Positions 37,401-49,272 of a stretch of 64,000 nucleotides of DNA are shown here, piece by piece. The notes beneath the pieces were generated by a model. The model made no database searches, had not been told where the DNA came from, and worked only from the letters and a program-made list of their open reading frames with translations. Source of the DNA: Lichtheimia corymbifera B2541. Its lineage: Eukaryota > Mucoromycota > Mucoromycetes > Mucorales > Lichtheimiaceae. The stretch spans positions 186,001 to 250,000 of the forward strand of contig JNEU01000734.1 of the NCBI GenBank assembly GCA_000697475.1. The letters are read 5' to 3'. A program made the translations under genes and the position numbers. Every line of letters begins with the position of its first letter. The first letter of the stretch is position 1.

Positions 37401-39902
37401 TACGTGAAGAGCAAGGATCGTGTTGATGAGTTTACCAAGGTCAGCAACAACAGGAGTGAAGAAATCGAGACGCCAGCTGTAGAGCAGGACAAGGATACGC
37501 TTGTACATTTGGATCTCGAAGGGATGTTTGAGTATCAGAGTGGCGTGGTGCGTATGTATCCAAGACGACATGCTGGTGAAATACTTCGCAAGAAACCACG
37601 GCAACAAGCTGGCAATAATGATCGATCAGCCAATAGTAGCAGCAAGATGGCTACTGTCAAGATCCCTGGTCTTACAGCCTGGTGTACATGTCAAATGCCT
37701 TTTGGTACCCACGCATCCGTAGCGGATATTCCTCGAAGATTGCATGGTGACATTATGATTCATGAGAGCGACAATATTCTTCATCCATCATTGATGCAAT
37801 TCCTTCAAGAGATTATTGCCGGCCTCAAGATTGGAATGCAGCAATCAAGTGAACGCAAGGCAACTCGGCCCTCTTCAGCACCATTGGATAAGAACATCAA
37901 TGCATCAGTTGTACTACGATTATCACGTACCAAGCTTGATCTCAGTTGCCAGCCCACTTCAAAAGTCTTGTGTTCATTGAGTTGGGACGAAAGTGAGTTT
38001 TTGATGAGCTCATTTTCAAGCGAAGGAACACCATCTTCACATACGATGAGTTGTGTTGGATCCCTACGCAATGTATCAGCCATGGTCAAGCATCACTTTT
38101 CACCAGAAGCCTGCCTTACAGCCAAAATTGATCATCTCCTGATCAATGCCATGCTCACATCACAGCGACAGCAGAATGGATGCGAGGAAGACGATATATC
38201 GATTGTTGTCAAGATGCCATCCACCCATGTTGATGTTAATATGCGACACTTGCAAGATTTGCTTATGCTCAATGCCTGCTGGCTCAATCAGAAACATGCT
38301 CACAAGGCAACTGCTACGACAATGACTACTGCTACAGACCATGTTGAAGAGGCATCCCATCATCCAGTGATTGCACCCAAGCCATTTGCACGACACATTA
38401 CGCTGCAGATGGAAACCATTGCCTTATCGGTGGACCTTGGTCAAGCTATCGGCAAAGTTACATTGGTGCCAAACAATGTGAGCTTATGCACGCATATGCA
38501 ACCATTTGATGCGAAGAGATTGGAATTACGCTTGGATAAGATTGATGTGGCGGCTGAAGGTCGATTATCGGGTGATGCACAATTTGACAGATTGGTGTTA
38601 CAAATAACGACAAACATTGTGAACGAACGCGTGTTACCCCAAAGCACACCATCCGTCTACCTCTTGATGAATGAATTCCGAGCAACATTTGAATACGAGT
38701 ATCAGCACATTCTCGACCTTATCCAAGAACCCATTGAATTCAGAGCTTGCTTCACTGGTGAGGAGTTATCAGTCAATATGGTGGTCAAGCCATTGCTTGC
38801 ATGTGTTTCGATCAAAACGGTGCCTGTGATTATTACAATGTACAAGCGATTCACCGAGCTATTGGAAAAGAAAAAAGTGGAAGCTGGTGTATTTGATGCA
38901 TTCCCTACTTCTCCCACGACACCCAGCTTGCCATCTAAACCATTGGCACAGCAGCAGCAATTGCCTTCATCACCTCTTTTGTCTTTACCACGGCTACCTG
39001 CCAGCACTGTCATGGCCCATTTTCATTCATTCGAAGTGGTCATCTACCCTAGCCAATTCCAGGACTCTGACAATGTCGAACTTTGTGCATATCACCTCCA
39101 AGTGGCATTGCAACAAGCGAGGGCACCCGATGCGGATGATCCAGACCATCGTACCTTAGCTTTGAGACTCAAGAATGCTGCTTTGCTCAAGAATGTGCCT
39201 GGATTAAAGTTGATGTGGAAGAGGAATCGAGCCAAGCAACGAGATTCAGGATCACCGGTTCAAGGCAATGGCAACAGTAGCGCTAGCAACAAACCTGTTG
39301 ACAATGGAACGAGTAACGTTGGTGCTGGTGGAGGTGTATCTATCTTTGGTATTCCCAGTGTGGCATTACACATGGAATCGTTGCAAAGGCTGCAGCAAGT
39401 GGAGCACATTTTCTGTACCACCTTTGATGGAAGGGTCAATGTCTCGCTCAATCTTGGTCTTATCCGCTATTTGCAAGAATTAGCCAACATGTTTACGACA
39501 CAGCTTGATCGTGCATTACATCCAAATGAGAGGGCGGCTCACGGTGGTGAGGATCGTACACCAACCATATCATCATCATCAGTATCAGCTGCTGGTGGTG
39601 GACCCTCTGGACAGGCTGATAGCGATAGTTTTGATAGTGGTGTTTCTATCAAGGTACCATCAGGTTCTTCTCGTCCAGCATCACCTGATCAACCACAAGC
39701 CATCATTTATCAATCAGCAGCACCTGTCGACTTTAATCCACAGCTCCAAGTGATGGGTGATGCGACACCACCTGTGGAATGGCTGGGCTTTAAACGAGAG
39801 CGTTTACCGGGAATGGTGCATGAAAACATTACATTAGCACTCGACCAAATTGTACATACATTATGGGATGTTTATAGCAAACAACAGCATCATCATCAGT
39901 AA
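28424..39902 (+). CDS. CSF1: CSF1/BLTP1 bridge-like lipid transfer protein
   Basis: Csf1 (human BLTP1/KIAA1109, fly Tweek) is an ER-anchored rod with a hydrophobic groove that moves phospholipid between membranes. My model has 21 exons and 3438 residues: 28424..28628, 28688..28837, 28900..29043, 29103..29469, 29530..29750, 29807..29948, 30012..30171, 30235..30468, 30524..30797, 30850..30947, 31002..31178, 31234..31404, 31460..31610, 31678..31800, 31856..32283, 32343..32517, 32575..32646, 32698..33048, 33104..33303, 33372..33644, 33702..39902. The lengths sum to a multiple of three. An N-terminal anchor (FWLFVVYCLVVIVVVLFFLF) precedes family motifs VTLLGARILFKNLRYLS, SIVKGHISIQYWLMNVRKAD, FHYGPWTDRQR, TLRIPTREKSKDWKY and YAHRLFGPLPETATYVCHWE. 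Later parts are beta-rich with polar inserts (poly-Ala, Gln, Ser). Introns at 29470 and 29949 are my least certain choices. Confidence 0.93.
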
Positions 39903-40319
39903 TAAATTGTGTATTCCACATTGTACAATGACGCTAGCATGGATAGAGAAGAATGTGCCTGGATTGGATAGCATCATATGATAGCGAGTTTCAAAGAGCC
40001 AATTTCTAGGTGCATAGCCATTGGCGAATGCTGTACCTGGCTCCGGGATAACACCAATTGTGTCACATGTTAACAACCAAAAATGTGCCACATTTACAGA
40101 CTCCATCCATCTCTCATCTATTTCTTGAAGACATACACACACAATCTTTATATCATCTCCTATACCAACTTTTACTTGAGGTCAGTGATACTATTATGAT
40201 GCGGGGTATATCTTTGGGTGTGAAGGGGGAAGTTTGACGCGTCTGGAAATTGCATGAATTGTTGATACAAGTAATCAAGAGGTACCCTTTCCTTTTTTCT
40301 CTCTCTTTCTTTCTCAGTC
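39903..40319. other. Intergenic between CSF1 and SURF4
   Basis: About 420 bp ending in a pyrimidine-rich CT stretch (40287-40315) just before the SURF4 ATG, common in fungal 5' leaders. No gene seen. Confidence 0.6.
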
Positions 40320-41218
40320 ATGTCAGATATCAAGGAACAGCTTGAAGTCTTCAGCTCAAAAGCAGAGGATATTGTCGACCGTCTTGGTCAGCCATTGAAG
40401 CCATACCTCCCCATCCTCGGACGTTTCCTCATTGTCGCCACCTTTCTCGAGGATGCTCTTCGAATCTCGACCCAATGGGAAGATCAAATCCTTTTCATGG
40501 AGCATAGTCGTGGCTTCCCATCAGGCATTTCTCATCTCTTCCTTGCACTTAATGTAGTGGTAAGTATATAAATATCCAATGATATGCATATGGCGCCATT
40601 GTTGATTTTGCCCCTTTATAGGTCATGTTGGCAGGTTCAGGCATGGTGATTGCAAAGAAACATACGCAATATGCAGTTTATGGATTATTGGGAGTGGTGG
40701 TTGCTCAAGCACTTGGATATGGTCTGGTGTTCGACTTTCAGTTCTTTTTACGCAATCTCTCGGTGATTGGTGGTTTAATGATGGTGTTGTCAGAATCCAT
40801 GATCCAGAAAAACAAACAGGCCATGTTTGCTGCTCTGCCACAGCTCTCAGACACCGATCGACGCACGTATATTCAATTGGCAGGTCGTATCTTGCTCATT
40901 TTCTTATTCATTGGTTCGGCTTTCCATGGTGATGAGTGGTCTTTGGCTCGTATCATTGCTTCTGTGCTTGGTCTTATTGCTAGCGTGATGGTTGCTGTTG
41001 GTTTCAAGGCACGTTACTCGGCCGTCTTCATGATCCTCTTCCTGTCTATATTCAATATCCTCAGCAACAACTTTTGGTCTGTCTCACATACTCATTATCA
41101 ACGCGACTTTTTGAAATACGACTTTTTCCAAACACTTTCCATTGTCGGTGGATTCTTATTACTGGTCAACATGGGTCCCGGTGGATATTCCATTGATGAG
41201 AAGAAGAAGGCATTTTAA
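40320..41218 (+). CDS. SURF4: SURF4/Erv29-type ER cargo receptor
   Basis: SURF4 (yeast Erv29) packages soluble secretory cargo into COPII vesicles and cycles between ER and Golgi. Two exons (40320..40559, 40622..41218) give 278 residues, close to the family length. The N-terminal motif YLPILGRFLIVATFLEDALR and RISTQWEDQ are diagnostic. About seven membrane segments follow, including LMMVLSESMI and GRILLIFLFIGSAFH. The C-terminus EKKKAF contains the lysine-rich COPI retrieval signal. The neighbour downstream (DENN protein) starts 212 bp later on the same strand. Confidence 0.96.
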
Positions 41219-41429
41219 TCATAATTATCATATCTATGTGTTAAATAAAAAAAGAGGGATATCATTCATTCATGCCGGAGGACGACGACGAAGGAGTGAG
41301 GCACTTTTTAAAAGAGAGCATAGCAGCGGTGTTTCATCCTGCATCCCAACCGACCATTTCATTCACTGCAGCAACGGTTGTAAAGCCCTGTCGTCTTCCT
41401 TTTCAACCCACTTTTCTTTTGCTTTCTCC

Positions 41430-43681
41430 ATGAGTAACTCCATTCATGTCAACACGCCCTCAATACCACTGACGGAAAGGTAAGACGTATGCATTCACCT
41501 GGACTTTTTCTTTAATAACACAATGCATAGTCCCACTCAGCACCAACACCACCCGATCGCCAAGCAACATGTTCCCAGCAATGTAGTGGCCGTCTTCATT
41601 GCGCGTTTTGATAGGACTTCGGGTAACACTATCGAGTGGCAACATCCAGAAGGTAGGTTATATCTTTGTTCGGTTACTAGTGTGCTTATCGTATATATGG
41701 CAGACATCGATTTGGATGGTGTCGAATATCAATGCATTTGCAGCGGTCTTCATCGTGTCGAAACAGATACCATGTAAGGAATATTAACTGCTTCCAAAAA
41801 GTCAACACTCTGCTAATAGGACGAAATATAGATATTTTACCAAACAAAATCGCTTTGGCGTCAGTGTATTTCGAAAGGAGGATGCGGATGAAAGTGAACG
41901 GGGTGCGACTATGAGAGCAGTGGGTGTGTTGATCGAGTCCTACGACGAGCAAGCTGGCCATTGTCCTTATGCATGGGTTCATGGTCGATCATTGACATTG
42001 TATGTATATATGCAAGCTTATCTATTTATCCATGTGTATTCATTCAATCATCCATATAAATAGACTGGACCCATTATCACAACCAAACATCCACCAGACA
42101 ATGAAGGATTATTATATGCAGCATCGCCTCGAACATCGTCTTCCCGATTTGGAAACATCAGCTCCAGTTCCATGGGCACGTGCTGCACGTCATGGATTCC
42201 AACCAGATGCACTGCTCTTTGACAATCATCTTTCTCGGAACCTCTTTGAAAAGCTTGGCGATGCTGCTCCTCAACCCATTGAACCTATTCCATATACAGC
42301 TTCACTCCCTTTCCTTGTCGCTCAGTTGGGTCCTCAAATCTTTGTATTATGGAAAGCAGCATTGTTAAGAAAACGGATCTTGTTTTTGACTGAGCCGCCG
42401 ATGGAAAGAGCTTGCGGATATGGTATGTTATGGGGATATACTCGGGTGCAACAAAGGATATCATCTCACAAAAAGGACAATCAAAGTGTATGATACCTTT
42501 TTATTGGGCATAGTCTCAAATGGATTCAAGACCGAACAACGCTTCCATCCAAAGTATACAGTTGGCGTCAATGACATTGTTGATTTGTATGGTTATCCAC
42601 ATGGATATGTTGCTTGTAAGTTATTTTTCCCCTGGATGATATCGGATTGAATGGCTCATTGTTCTATTAACAAAGGTACATCCGATGCCATCTTTGAAAG
42701 CAAGACTGAGATTTATGACCTTCTTGTTACACTTCCAAGGATGGATGGAACTGGTCATGGAATATTTTCACCACCCAAATTTCATTCAACAGACCCAGAT
42801 CTTTCTTCACGACACAATGCAGCTGATGTGATACGATTTCGATCTGTTGTGAGACAATTATTCGACAAGGCACGAGGAATGGGATTTGCAGAGGATATGG
42901 AACCACAATTGGGTCATGTCCTTGAACACCAAGGTGATTTGTTGGATGCGATCAGTATGGCCACTTTCCAAATGACATTATGGTGGTACCGACCACAACC
43001 AAAATCTTCAACAACATCCAATGGCTTCATCCATAACAACAACAACAATGCATCATCATCATCATCATCACCATCATCATGGCAGAAAATATTTGCTGGC
43101 AACGCATCCCGAGGTTATCGCAAAAAGATGACCCATAATATACCAATGGATCCGGAGGAACAAGAGACACTGTTATTGGGCAATAACGATGCACTAGCCG
43201 ATGAGGAGCAAGACGCACCGGAACTAAACAACAATGAAGTCTTTGACGCAGTGGTTGCTCGAGCGTCTAATGAACATGGACGGTCCTCGAATGACGTTCA
43301 TCAATATAACCCACCTGTAGGTGTGCTTGAGCAATTGACGGGAGCATTAGCTGGGTATGTGTGATGAAAAAAATGATCTTAGCACTGCTGCTGACATAAA
43401 TGGCATGTAGCTTCTTTCACACGCTTTCTGTTCAAGTATTAACCCGACTGGATACCATATTATCTGCCAATGAGAACGATCAAGGTGGCACCATTGTCCT
43501 CTACCCAAAAGATATTGTGCATCTAGGGTTACATCCACGAGAGGACGCTACGTTTGTGATCTTGCTGGCATCGGAATACTTTGAAAAGGATGTCAAAGTA
43601 GCAACCATGTGCGATACATCATGCAGCTGTTGTTGCCCTTCTTCTTCATCCACAAGCAATGATGGTGCATTACGGATCTAG
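41430..43681 (+). CDS. DENN-domain protein, LCHN/DENND11-like (DUF2347)
   Basis: DENN proteins are linked to Rab GTPase activation and membrane traffic; the LCHN branch is little studied. Eight exons give 615 residues: 41430..41479, 41531..41652, 41704..41773, 41832..41999, 42064..42422, 42487..42615, 42676..43354 and 43411..43681. The upstream DENN part shows VVAVFIARFDRTSGNTIEW, the family motif DIDLDGVEYQ, then YFTKQNRFGVSVFRK and RGATMRAVGVLIESY. The core has LWKAALLRKRILFLTEPPME and YTVGVNDI, and the end has FHTLSVQVLTRLDTIL. A low-complexity Asn/Ser insert, encoded by a CAT/ATC run near 43050-43083, interrupts the C-terminal half. All junction phases agree. It converges on ALG5 with only 85 bp between stops. 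Confidence 0.88.
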
Positions 43682-43766
43682 TTTAATTGTCTTCTTTTTC
43701 CCTTTACCCAGCAAATGCATAGCATAATGAAATATAATATTACATGTATATGTATATATCTTTTCT

Positions 43767-44911
43767 TTATTCAGTCTTTTGAGCTTTACTAACATCAATG
43801 GTCCATAATCCAAGAATATAATTAAGTCGAATCAATAACAGATCACGTGCCATTAATATTGAATCCTTCATCAGGTTGATTTTGCTACCGTCAATTTCAT
43901 GCCAGTTGACCTGCACCTCGGCAATGGGTATCCGTTGTAGCTGGGCAATCATTAGACATTCAATGTCAAAGATCCATCGTTCGACATGCATGCTAGGAAA
44001 CACTCTTTGGGCAGCCTTGCGAGTAAACAACTTGAAGCCGCACTGCGTATCTTCAATCCCCCTGATGCCAAGAATATACACAAGACTATGGAAACAGCGC
44101 ATCAAGAAATTGCGAATAAAAGAACGCTAAAAATGACAATGAATGAGCCCTTATTTCCACATAGACACCCATATTTTCATTGTTACCTTGACGACGGCAT
44201 CTGTGCTCACCAAATGGGAACGTGAACCCACAGCAATAGCCAATTCTTTACCCTTGATAGCCTCCTCCAATTTAACGAGATCTGCAAACTTGGTCGCACC
44301 ATCGGCATCCACCATCAGGCACTGTTCACCGCGAGCACATAACATACCCTAGATACATACACTCGTTAGATCTTGTAAAAGACCCTCATGATCATCACCC
44401 TTACCTGAGTCACTGCACCTCCTTTTCCTCTGTTCTTTTCCAATGCCAACAATCGGATATCCGCATACTTGTGCTGTTGAGCAAATTCCATGACAACCTC
44501 CTTGGTATTATCTCGACTACCATCATCCACGACAATGATCTCGTACGTAAAGGCCTTTTGTTGTGTCTTGCGGTCTTCAAGGAATGACACGGTCTCGGAC
44601 ATCATGGTGGGTAACCGCTTGCTCTCATCAAAGGCTGGGACAATGCACGACAGGCTCACATTCGAGGTGTCAAAGAGACTCGGCAATCGTTTTGGTTCAT
44701 TGCTATGGACATCTCGGAAATACTTTTCATTCTCGGTGGGAGGTCGTGGTTTCGGCGACAAGACAATGAGGACTCCAACGATCTGGTGTCACGCGTAGAT
44801 AGACATACGTTAGCTCTCTCGTGTGTGTGTATTATATATGGATAAAGTGGATATACTGACTATGAGTAAAAAGCAAAGCAATGCCACAGCAGTGACGAGC
44901 AGCAGTGACAT
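43767..44911 (-). CDS. ALG5: Dolichyl-phosphate beta-glucosyltransferase ALG5
   Basis: ALG5 makes dolichyl-phosphate-glucose at the ER, the glucose donor for finishing the N-glycan precursor. Four exons give 316 residues: 44911..44861, 44782..44405, 44348..44187 and 44126..43767. An N-terminal membrane anchor ([20 protein letters not shown]) is split by intron 1, whose donor is GTCAGT. The GT2 fold shows [33 protein letters not shown], the [13 protein letters not shown] loop and [10 protein letters not shown] with its metal-binding DxD. The later motif [17 protein letters not shown] is diagnostic for the family. The gene is complete. An unrecognised gene ends 41 bp upstream on the same strand. 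Confidence 0.96.
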
Positions 44912-44952
44912 AGTTGTGTGGGTGGAAAGAGGGAAAGGAGTGAAAGAGGTGT

Positions 44953-45193
44953 TTATGAGATAATCCAAAGTGTGGAACCCAAACTGGCTATCGGGTCAAA
45001 GAGCTGTGGCCAAATGTCAATGGCTCGCTGAATCTCATCACACACAATGCAAAATGCCAGAAATAGCATCTTGTCTCACCTTAAATGATTTGATGCCGTT
45101 CATATCATGCAAAAAGTAGTGATTCTGCCATTCGGGAAAATATTGACCATTACTCTTGATGATGATATAAACCCGCTTCTGGTTCTCAAAAGC
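44953..45193 (-). CDS. Unrecognised small spliced gene upstream of ALG5, 3' exons only
   Basis: Two minus-strand exons are supported: 45193..45080 (38 codons) and 45027..44953 (24 codons plus TAA). The acceptor GTGCTAG, donor AAG/GTGAGA and acceptor ATTCAG agree in phase 0. The joined peptide begins AFENQKRVYIIIKSNGQYFP, continues WQNHYFLHDMNGIKSFK and ends DPIASLGSTLWIIS. Its composition looks like a folded protein and I do not recognise a family. The 5' end is unresolved: a TATA-like TTTATAAAG lies on the minus strand near 45555-45563 and an ATG near 45456, but I found no connecting exon that restores phase 0. The stop is 41 bp from the ALG5 start codon, so the two may share a transcript. 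Confidence 0.5.
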
Positions 45194-46088
45194 CTAGCAC
45201 AATCAACATACATAATCAGATCCATTAGACAAGAACAAGGTAGATAATCAGGGCAGCTGGGGCAGTATATTATCGTCCAAAGCAATTACGAGAATGGTAT
45301 GTGGGAAGTAAATAGATGTAGATCTGCATCCAATACACGTGCTGTTAAGAAATTGACAGCTATGGGTAGATCGATACCACATTTGTTGTCAGTAAGCTGC
45401 AGGTTCAAACATTGGATAACTCACTTTTGCAGCCAAGCAACATATTATCCATTATCATGCTAATTAGTGAATCAGCATGGTTATCCGATAAAAGCGGACG
45501 ACGCTATCTTCAGATTCCAATCACAGTATCAAACTCATCGCCCCACCCCCAGCCCCTTTATAAATGCTCTCGCAAAGCACCATGGCGGATTGTGAAGAGA
45601 GATCAAGCACCGTTTCGACAGCCGACACAGGGCACTATTTCTATTCTCGTGTTACACGGCGTTAAAATGTTGCTCACCACCACAGCCAATCACGATCGCC
45701 AGCTTACACTGGCTTATATGCTCCGTATGATGTCATGTCGCACCTTTTGCATTAACACTGTACTCGTGAAGCTTATATCTATGATATTTTATGCATGGCA
45801 ACTGAAAGTTGGATTAGCATATATAAACGTTGTTCTGGTTAAGTCTGATAGTAGCTAATGCGTTGTTAAACGTGGCCACATCAATAATGGTATAGGATGA
45901 ATAATGAGATTTCCTTGTAATAAGCGCTACAACACATGTTGATACGATAGTCTCTAATATGTAGTATATGTACAATTCTTTATTGAAACCATCGTCGCAT
46001 TTCTATTTTGGTTATATCTACAAGGATGATTGTACGAATAGAGGAGGAGTAGCTGCATTAAATTTCGGTATCGTTGTCTTTCTTTTCC
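45194..46088. other. Intergenic, likely 5' part of the small gene and DNA ligase promoter
   Basis: About 900 bp. The minus strand probably contains the unresolved first exon(s) and the TATA-like box near 45555-45563. The right end is the DNA ligase promoter. No other gene seen. Confidence 0.45.
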
Positions 46089-49025
46089 ATGCCACCCAGC
46101 AAAAAGCGGAAAGCCCACGCACAAAACCCAGTTGGCATTGAGCATTTCTTTGCTAATCAACGCAAGCGACATGAAGCTGAAAGTGCAATCGGACCGGCAT
46201 TCATCCAATCCAAGCCGTCAAAAGAAAAAGAGGATGCTGCAGTACCAATGGACACCTTGAACGTTCACGATCGCGATTCCAATGACAAGGGTGACAAAGT
46301 TGGCAACCAATCGAATCCAGAACAAAGCAGCAGCAGTAGCAGTAATAGCGATGGCAATGCAGTTGATACGTCTATCAACAGTGACAAGTCGAGTGATCAG
46401 TCAACAACTATGATGAGTATTATGCAGCCACAAGCTCAGCAGTATACACCAAATGAGCTTCCATTGACAACAGATCCACTCCGTTTCAATCCGCATGAAT
46501 ACGATGCAATCATATCGCATTGGCCAACTGAAAGCAAGACATCAACAAAGCGCACAGTGCCATACTCTTTCCTTACACATGCATTCGCGACCATCAATGC
46601 TACATCCTCGCGTATCAGCATCACCAATATCCTATGCAACATGTTACGCGTGCTTATGATCCATACGCCTGATGATGTATTGCCAACCCTATGGTTATGC
46701 TCCAATCGATTGGGTGCAACAGGAGTAGAACTTGGCGTGGGACCATTGATCCTTACACGTGCAATGACAGCAGTATCCGGTGGCATATCATCACACAAGC
46801 TTCGTCAATTATATCGTGATCACGGTGATTGGGGTGACGTTGCATACAAAATCAAGGCCACCATTCGTACAATTGCATTTTCAAAGAATCCACGGCCACT
46901 ACGTGCACGCGAAGTCTTTCATCAATTACGTCATGGGTTGACATCCGTCAAAGGAAAGGGTGCCGTTGATCAGAAAACACACATCATCCAGCGATTACTC
47001 CTTGCAACTCAAACGGCTGAAGAGGCTCGCTATTTGATACGCACATGTGTGGGCAATTTACGCACCGGGGCGGTTGAAAAGAGTGTTCTTTTGGCTCTTG
47101 CACGTGCATGTGTCCTGATCCATGATGGAAACAGTAAACCTGATGCTTTGAAACATGCCGAAGACGTCCTCAAAGAATGCTATGCACAATGTCCTGATTG
47201 GGATAGGCTGATACCCTGGCTTCAAGAATGCGGGTGGGATCTCGAAAGGATATTTGAGAAATGTGGTATCACAGTGGGTATGTTATCTCTCTCATGGTGA
47301 AATGACAACAAGCAGCAGCAGTGGTTACTCATCACGTGTTTTGTTAGGTGTTCCTCTTCGACCTATGCTTGGCCAGATCACTCGAAGGATGACGGATGTC
47401 TTTGCAAAACTCACTGATCGTGATTTCGTATGCGAGTGTAAATATGATGGTCAAGTAAGCATATATCGCTCTTGTTCAAAAGACTCATAATGGCTCACTG
47501 ATCCGCATGTATTACTTTTGTTTCAGCGTGCACAGATCCATATGGATGAACAAGGCCATGTCAAGCTATACAGCCGGCACCTTGAGGTTAGTACCCTATG
47601 CACAGTCCTATAATCGAGTACCATTGTTGATATTTTATTGTCATAGGATATGACTGACAAGTATCCTGATGTGGTGCACATGCTTCCAGATATCCGCAAG
47701 GCTGATGTCGGGTCATTTATCATTGATGGAGAAATCGTGGCAATCAACGAAAAAGGCACCATTTTACCCTTTCAGACCCTCAGCAATCGAGAACGGAAGA
47801 ATGTGACCATTGCTGGCATCAAAGTACAAGTGGTATGTATATGTATAGCCAATGATTCGATGCAGGCATCTTAACTGTTTTTTATTCTAGTGCGTTATGG
47901 CCTTTGGTAAGATTACTGGTTGCTGTGGATGTGTCAAATCATTTAACAGCTGTCCAATACGTAGACCTGATGTACCTGAATGGAGAGTCTCTATTGCGCA
48001 TGTCTTTCCGAGAACGTCGTGGTCGACTACGGGATCATTTTGTGCCGAAACAAGGCGTATTTGACTTTGCTGAAGGAATTGAAGCCCATGGTGTGTCAGA
48101 GGACCAAGAAAAAGTATATGCTTTCTTTGACAAGAGCGTGAGAGAAGGAAATGAAGGAATGATGGTCAAGGTGCTCGATCCTCCCGCTTCAGGTGTTCAG
48201 CAGCCTCTATCAACATATGAACCTGGTAAGCTTCAATGCTGACATTTTCGCGTGCATTGTGCTAATATCGTCCAAAGATAAAAGAGTAGAGAGCTGGCTC
48301 AAGGTCAAGAAAGATTATTTGGAAGGTGTCGGTGATTCCCTTGATCTAGTCGTAAGTACTATATATATATATATTGCTATTTGAACATTATTTTCATATA
48401 CGTCACATATGTAGCCCATTGGTGCCTGGTATGGAAACGGAAGGAAGGCTGGCTGGTATTCACCTGTACTTTTGGCCTGCTTCAATCCTGAGAACGATAC
48501 GTTTGAAAGCGTTTGCAAATGCATGTCTGGTATGTGCTGCTATATACAAAGGAAGCATGCTGTTGCTTATGTTTGCATTTTACAGGTTTCAGCGACGAGT
48601 TTTATCGCAACATCAAGCAATTCTACAGTGGTGATCGTATCTTGGAGCACGCACGGCATGATTATGTCACAGATTTGGTCCCAGATGGTGGGTAACAAAG
48701 CATCCATGATATAATGGCAATATCACTAATGATTATTATATATAGTGTGGTTTGATGCAACGGAGGTGTGGGAAATCAAAGGTAAAGAACAAACAACGTG
48801 ATAGTAGCAAGAATCAACCAACCATTCATTCCTATGTACATAGGGGCGGATATCACCATCAGCCCAGTGCACAAGGGCGCTCTTGGGAGAATCGACCCTG
48901 ATCGTGGATTATCGTTACGCTTCCCAAGATATCTGAGAACACGCACCGACAAGACGATCTACGAGGCGACCACCAGTGAGCAGCTTAGCGATTTCTTTTT
49001 AGCACAGAATGGCAATGGCACATGA
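46089..49025 (+). CDS. CDC9: ATP-dependent DNA ligase I
   Basis: DNA ligase I seals Okazaki fragments and repair nicks. Eleven exons give 775 residues: 46089..47277, 47348..47454, 47527..47586, 47647..47832, 47891..47906, 47965..48225, 48278..48351, 48415..48529, 48586..48687, 48746..48781 and 48844..49025. The N-terminus has a basic patch (SKKRK) and a PIP-like GIEHFF, though the usual Gln is missing at its position; a Ser-rich linker follows. The DNA-binding domain includes [19 protein letters not shown]. The nucleotidyltransferase lysine lies in ECKYDGQRAQIH, and further motifs are [19 protein letters not shown] and [13 protein letters not shown]. The OB fold ends [18 protein letters not shown]. 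Exon 5 is only 16 nt (47891-47906) and is needed for [14 protein letters not shown]. Confidence 0.96.
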
Positions 49026-49272
49026 TAAAAGAGTTAATCTAAGGCATGTTTAATTGTTTTTGCATGATGGAGTTGATCGACATATACAATGTAGTGGACG
49101 TGTGTGAAGAAATGTGCATTGTGTGAAAGCAAGTTTGCAGCCATGAGACGATGAAGAAAATACATACATGAAAGGTGATTTTACAAACTTTTGGAATGTG
49201 TGGGAAAAAATGAGGAATATGGGAGGGGTGTGTGTGTGTGTGTGTTGTAGTGCAAGATGAATGAAATGTAAA

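Noticed and set aside
39861..40142. A 93-codon minus-strand frame after CSF1
   Set aside because: It overlaps the end of the CSF1 coding region and shows no recognisable domain or splice signals.
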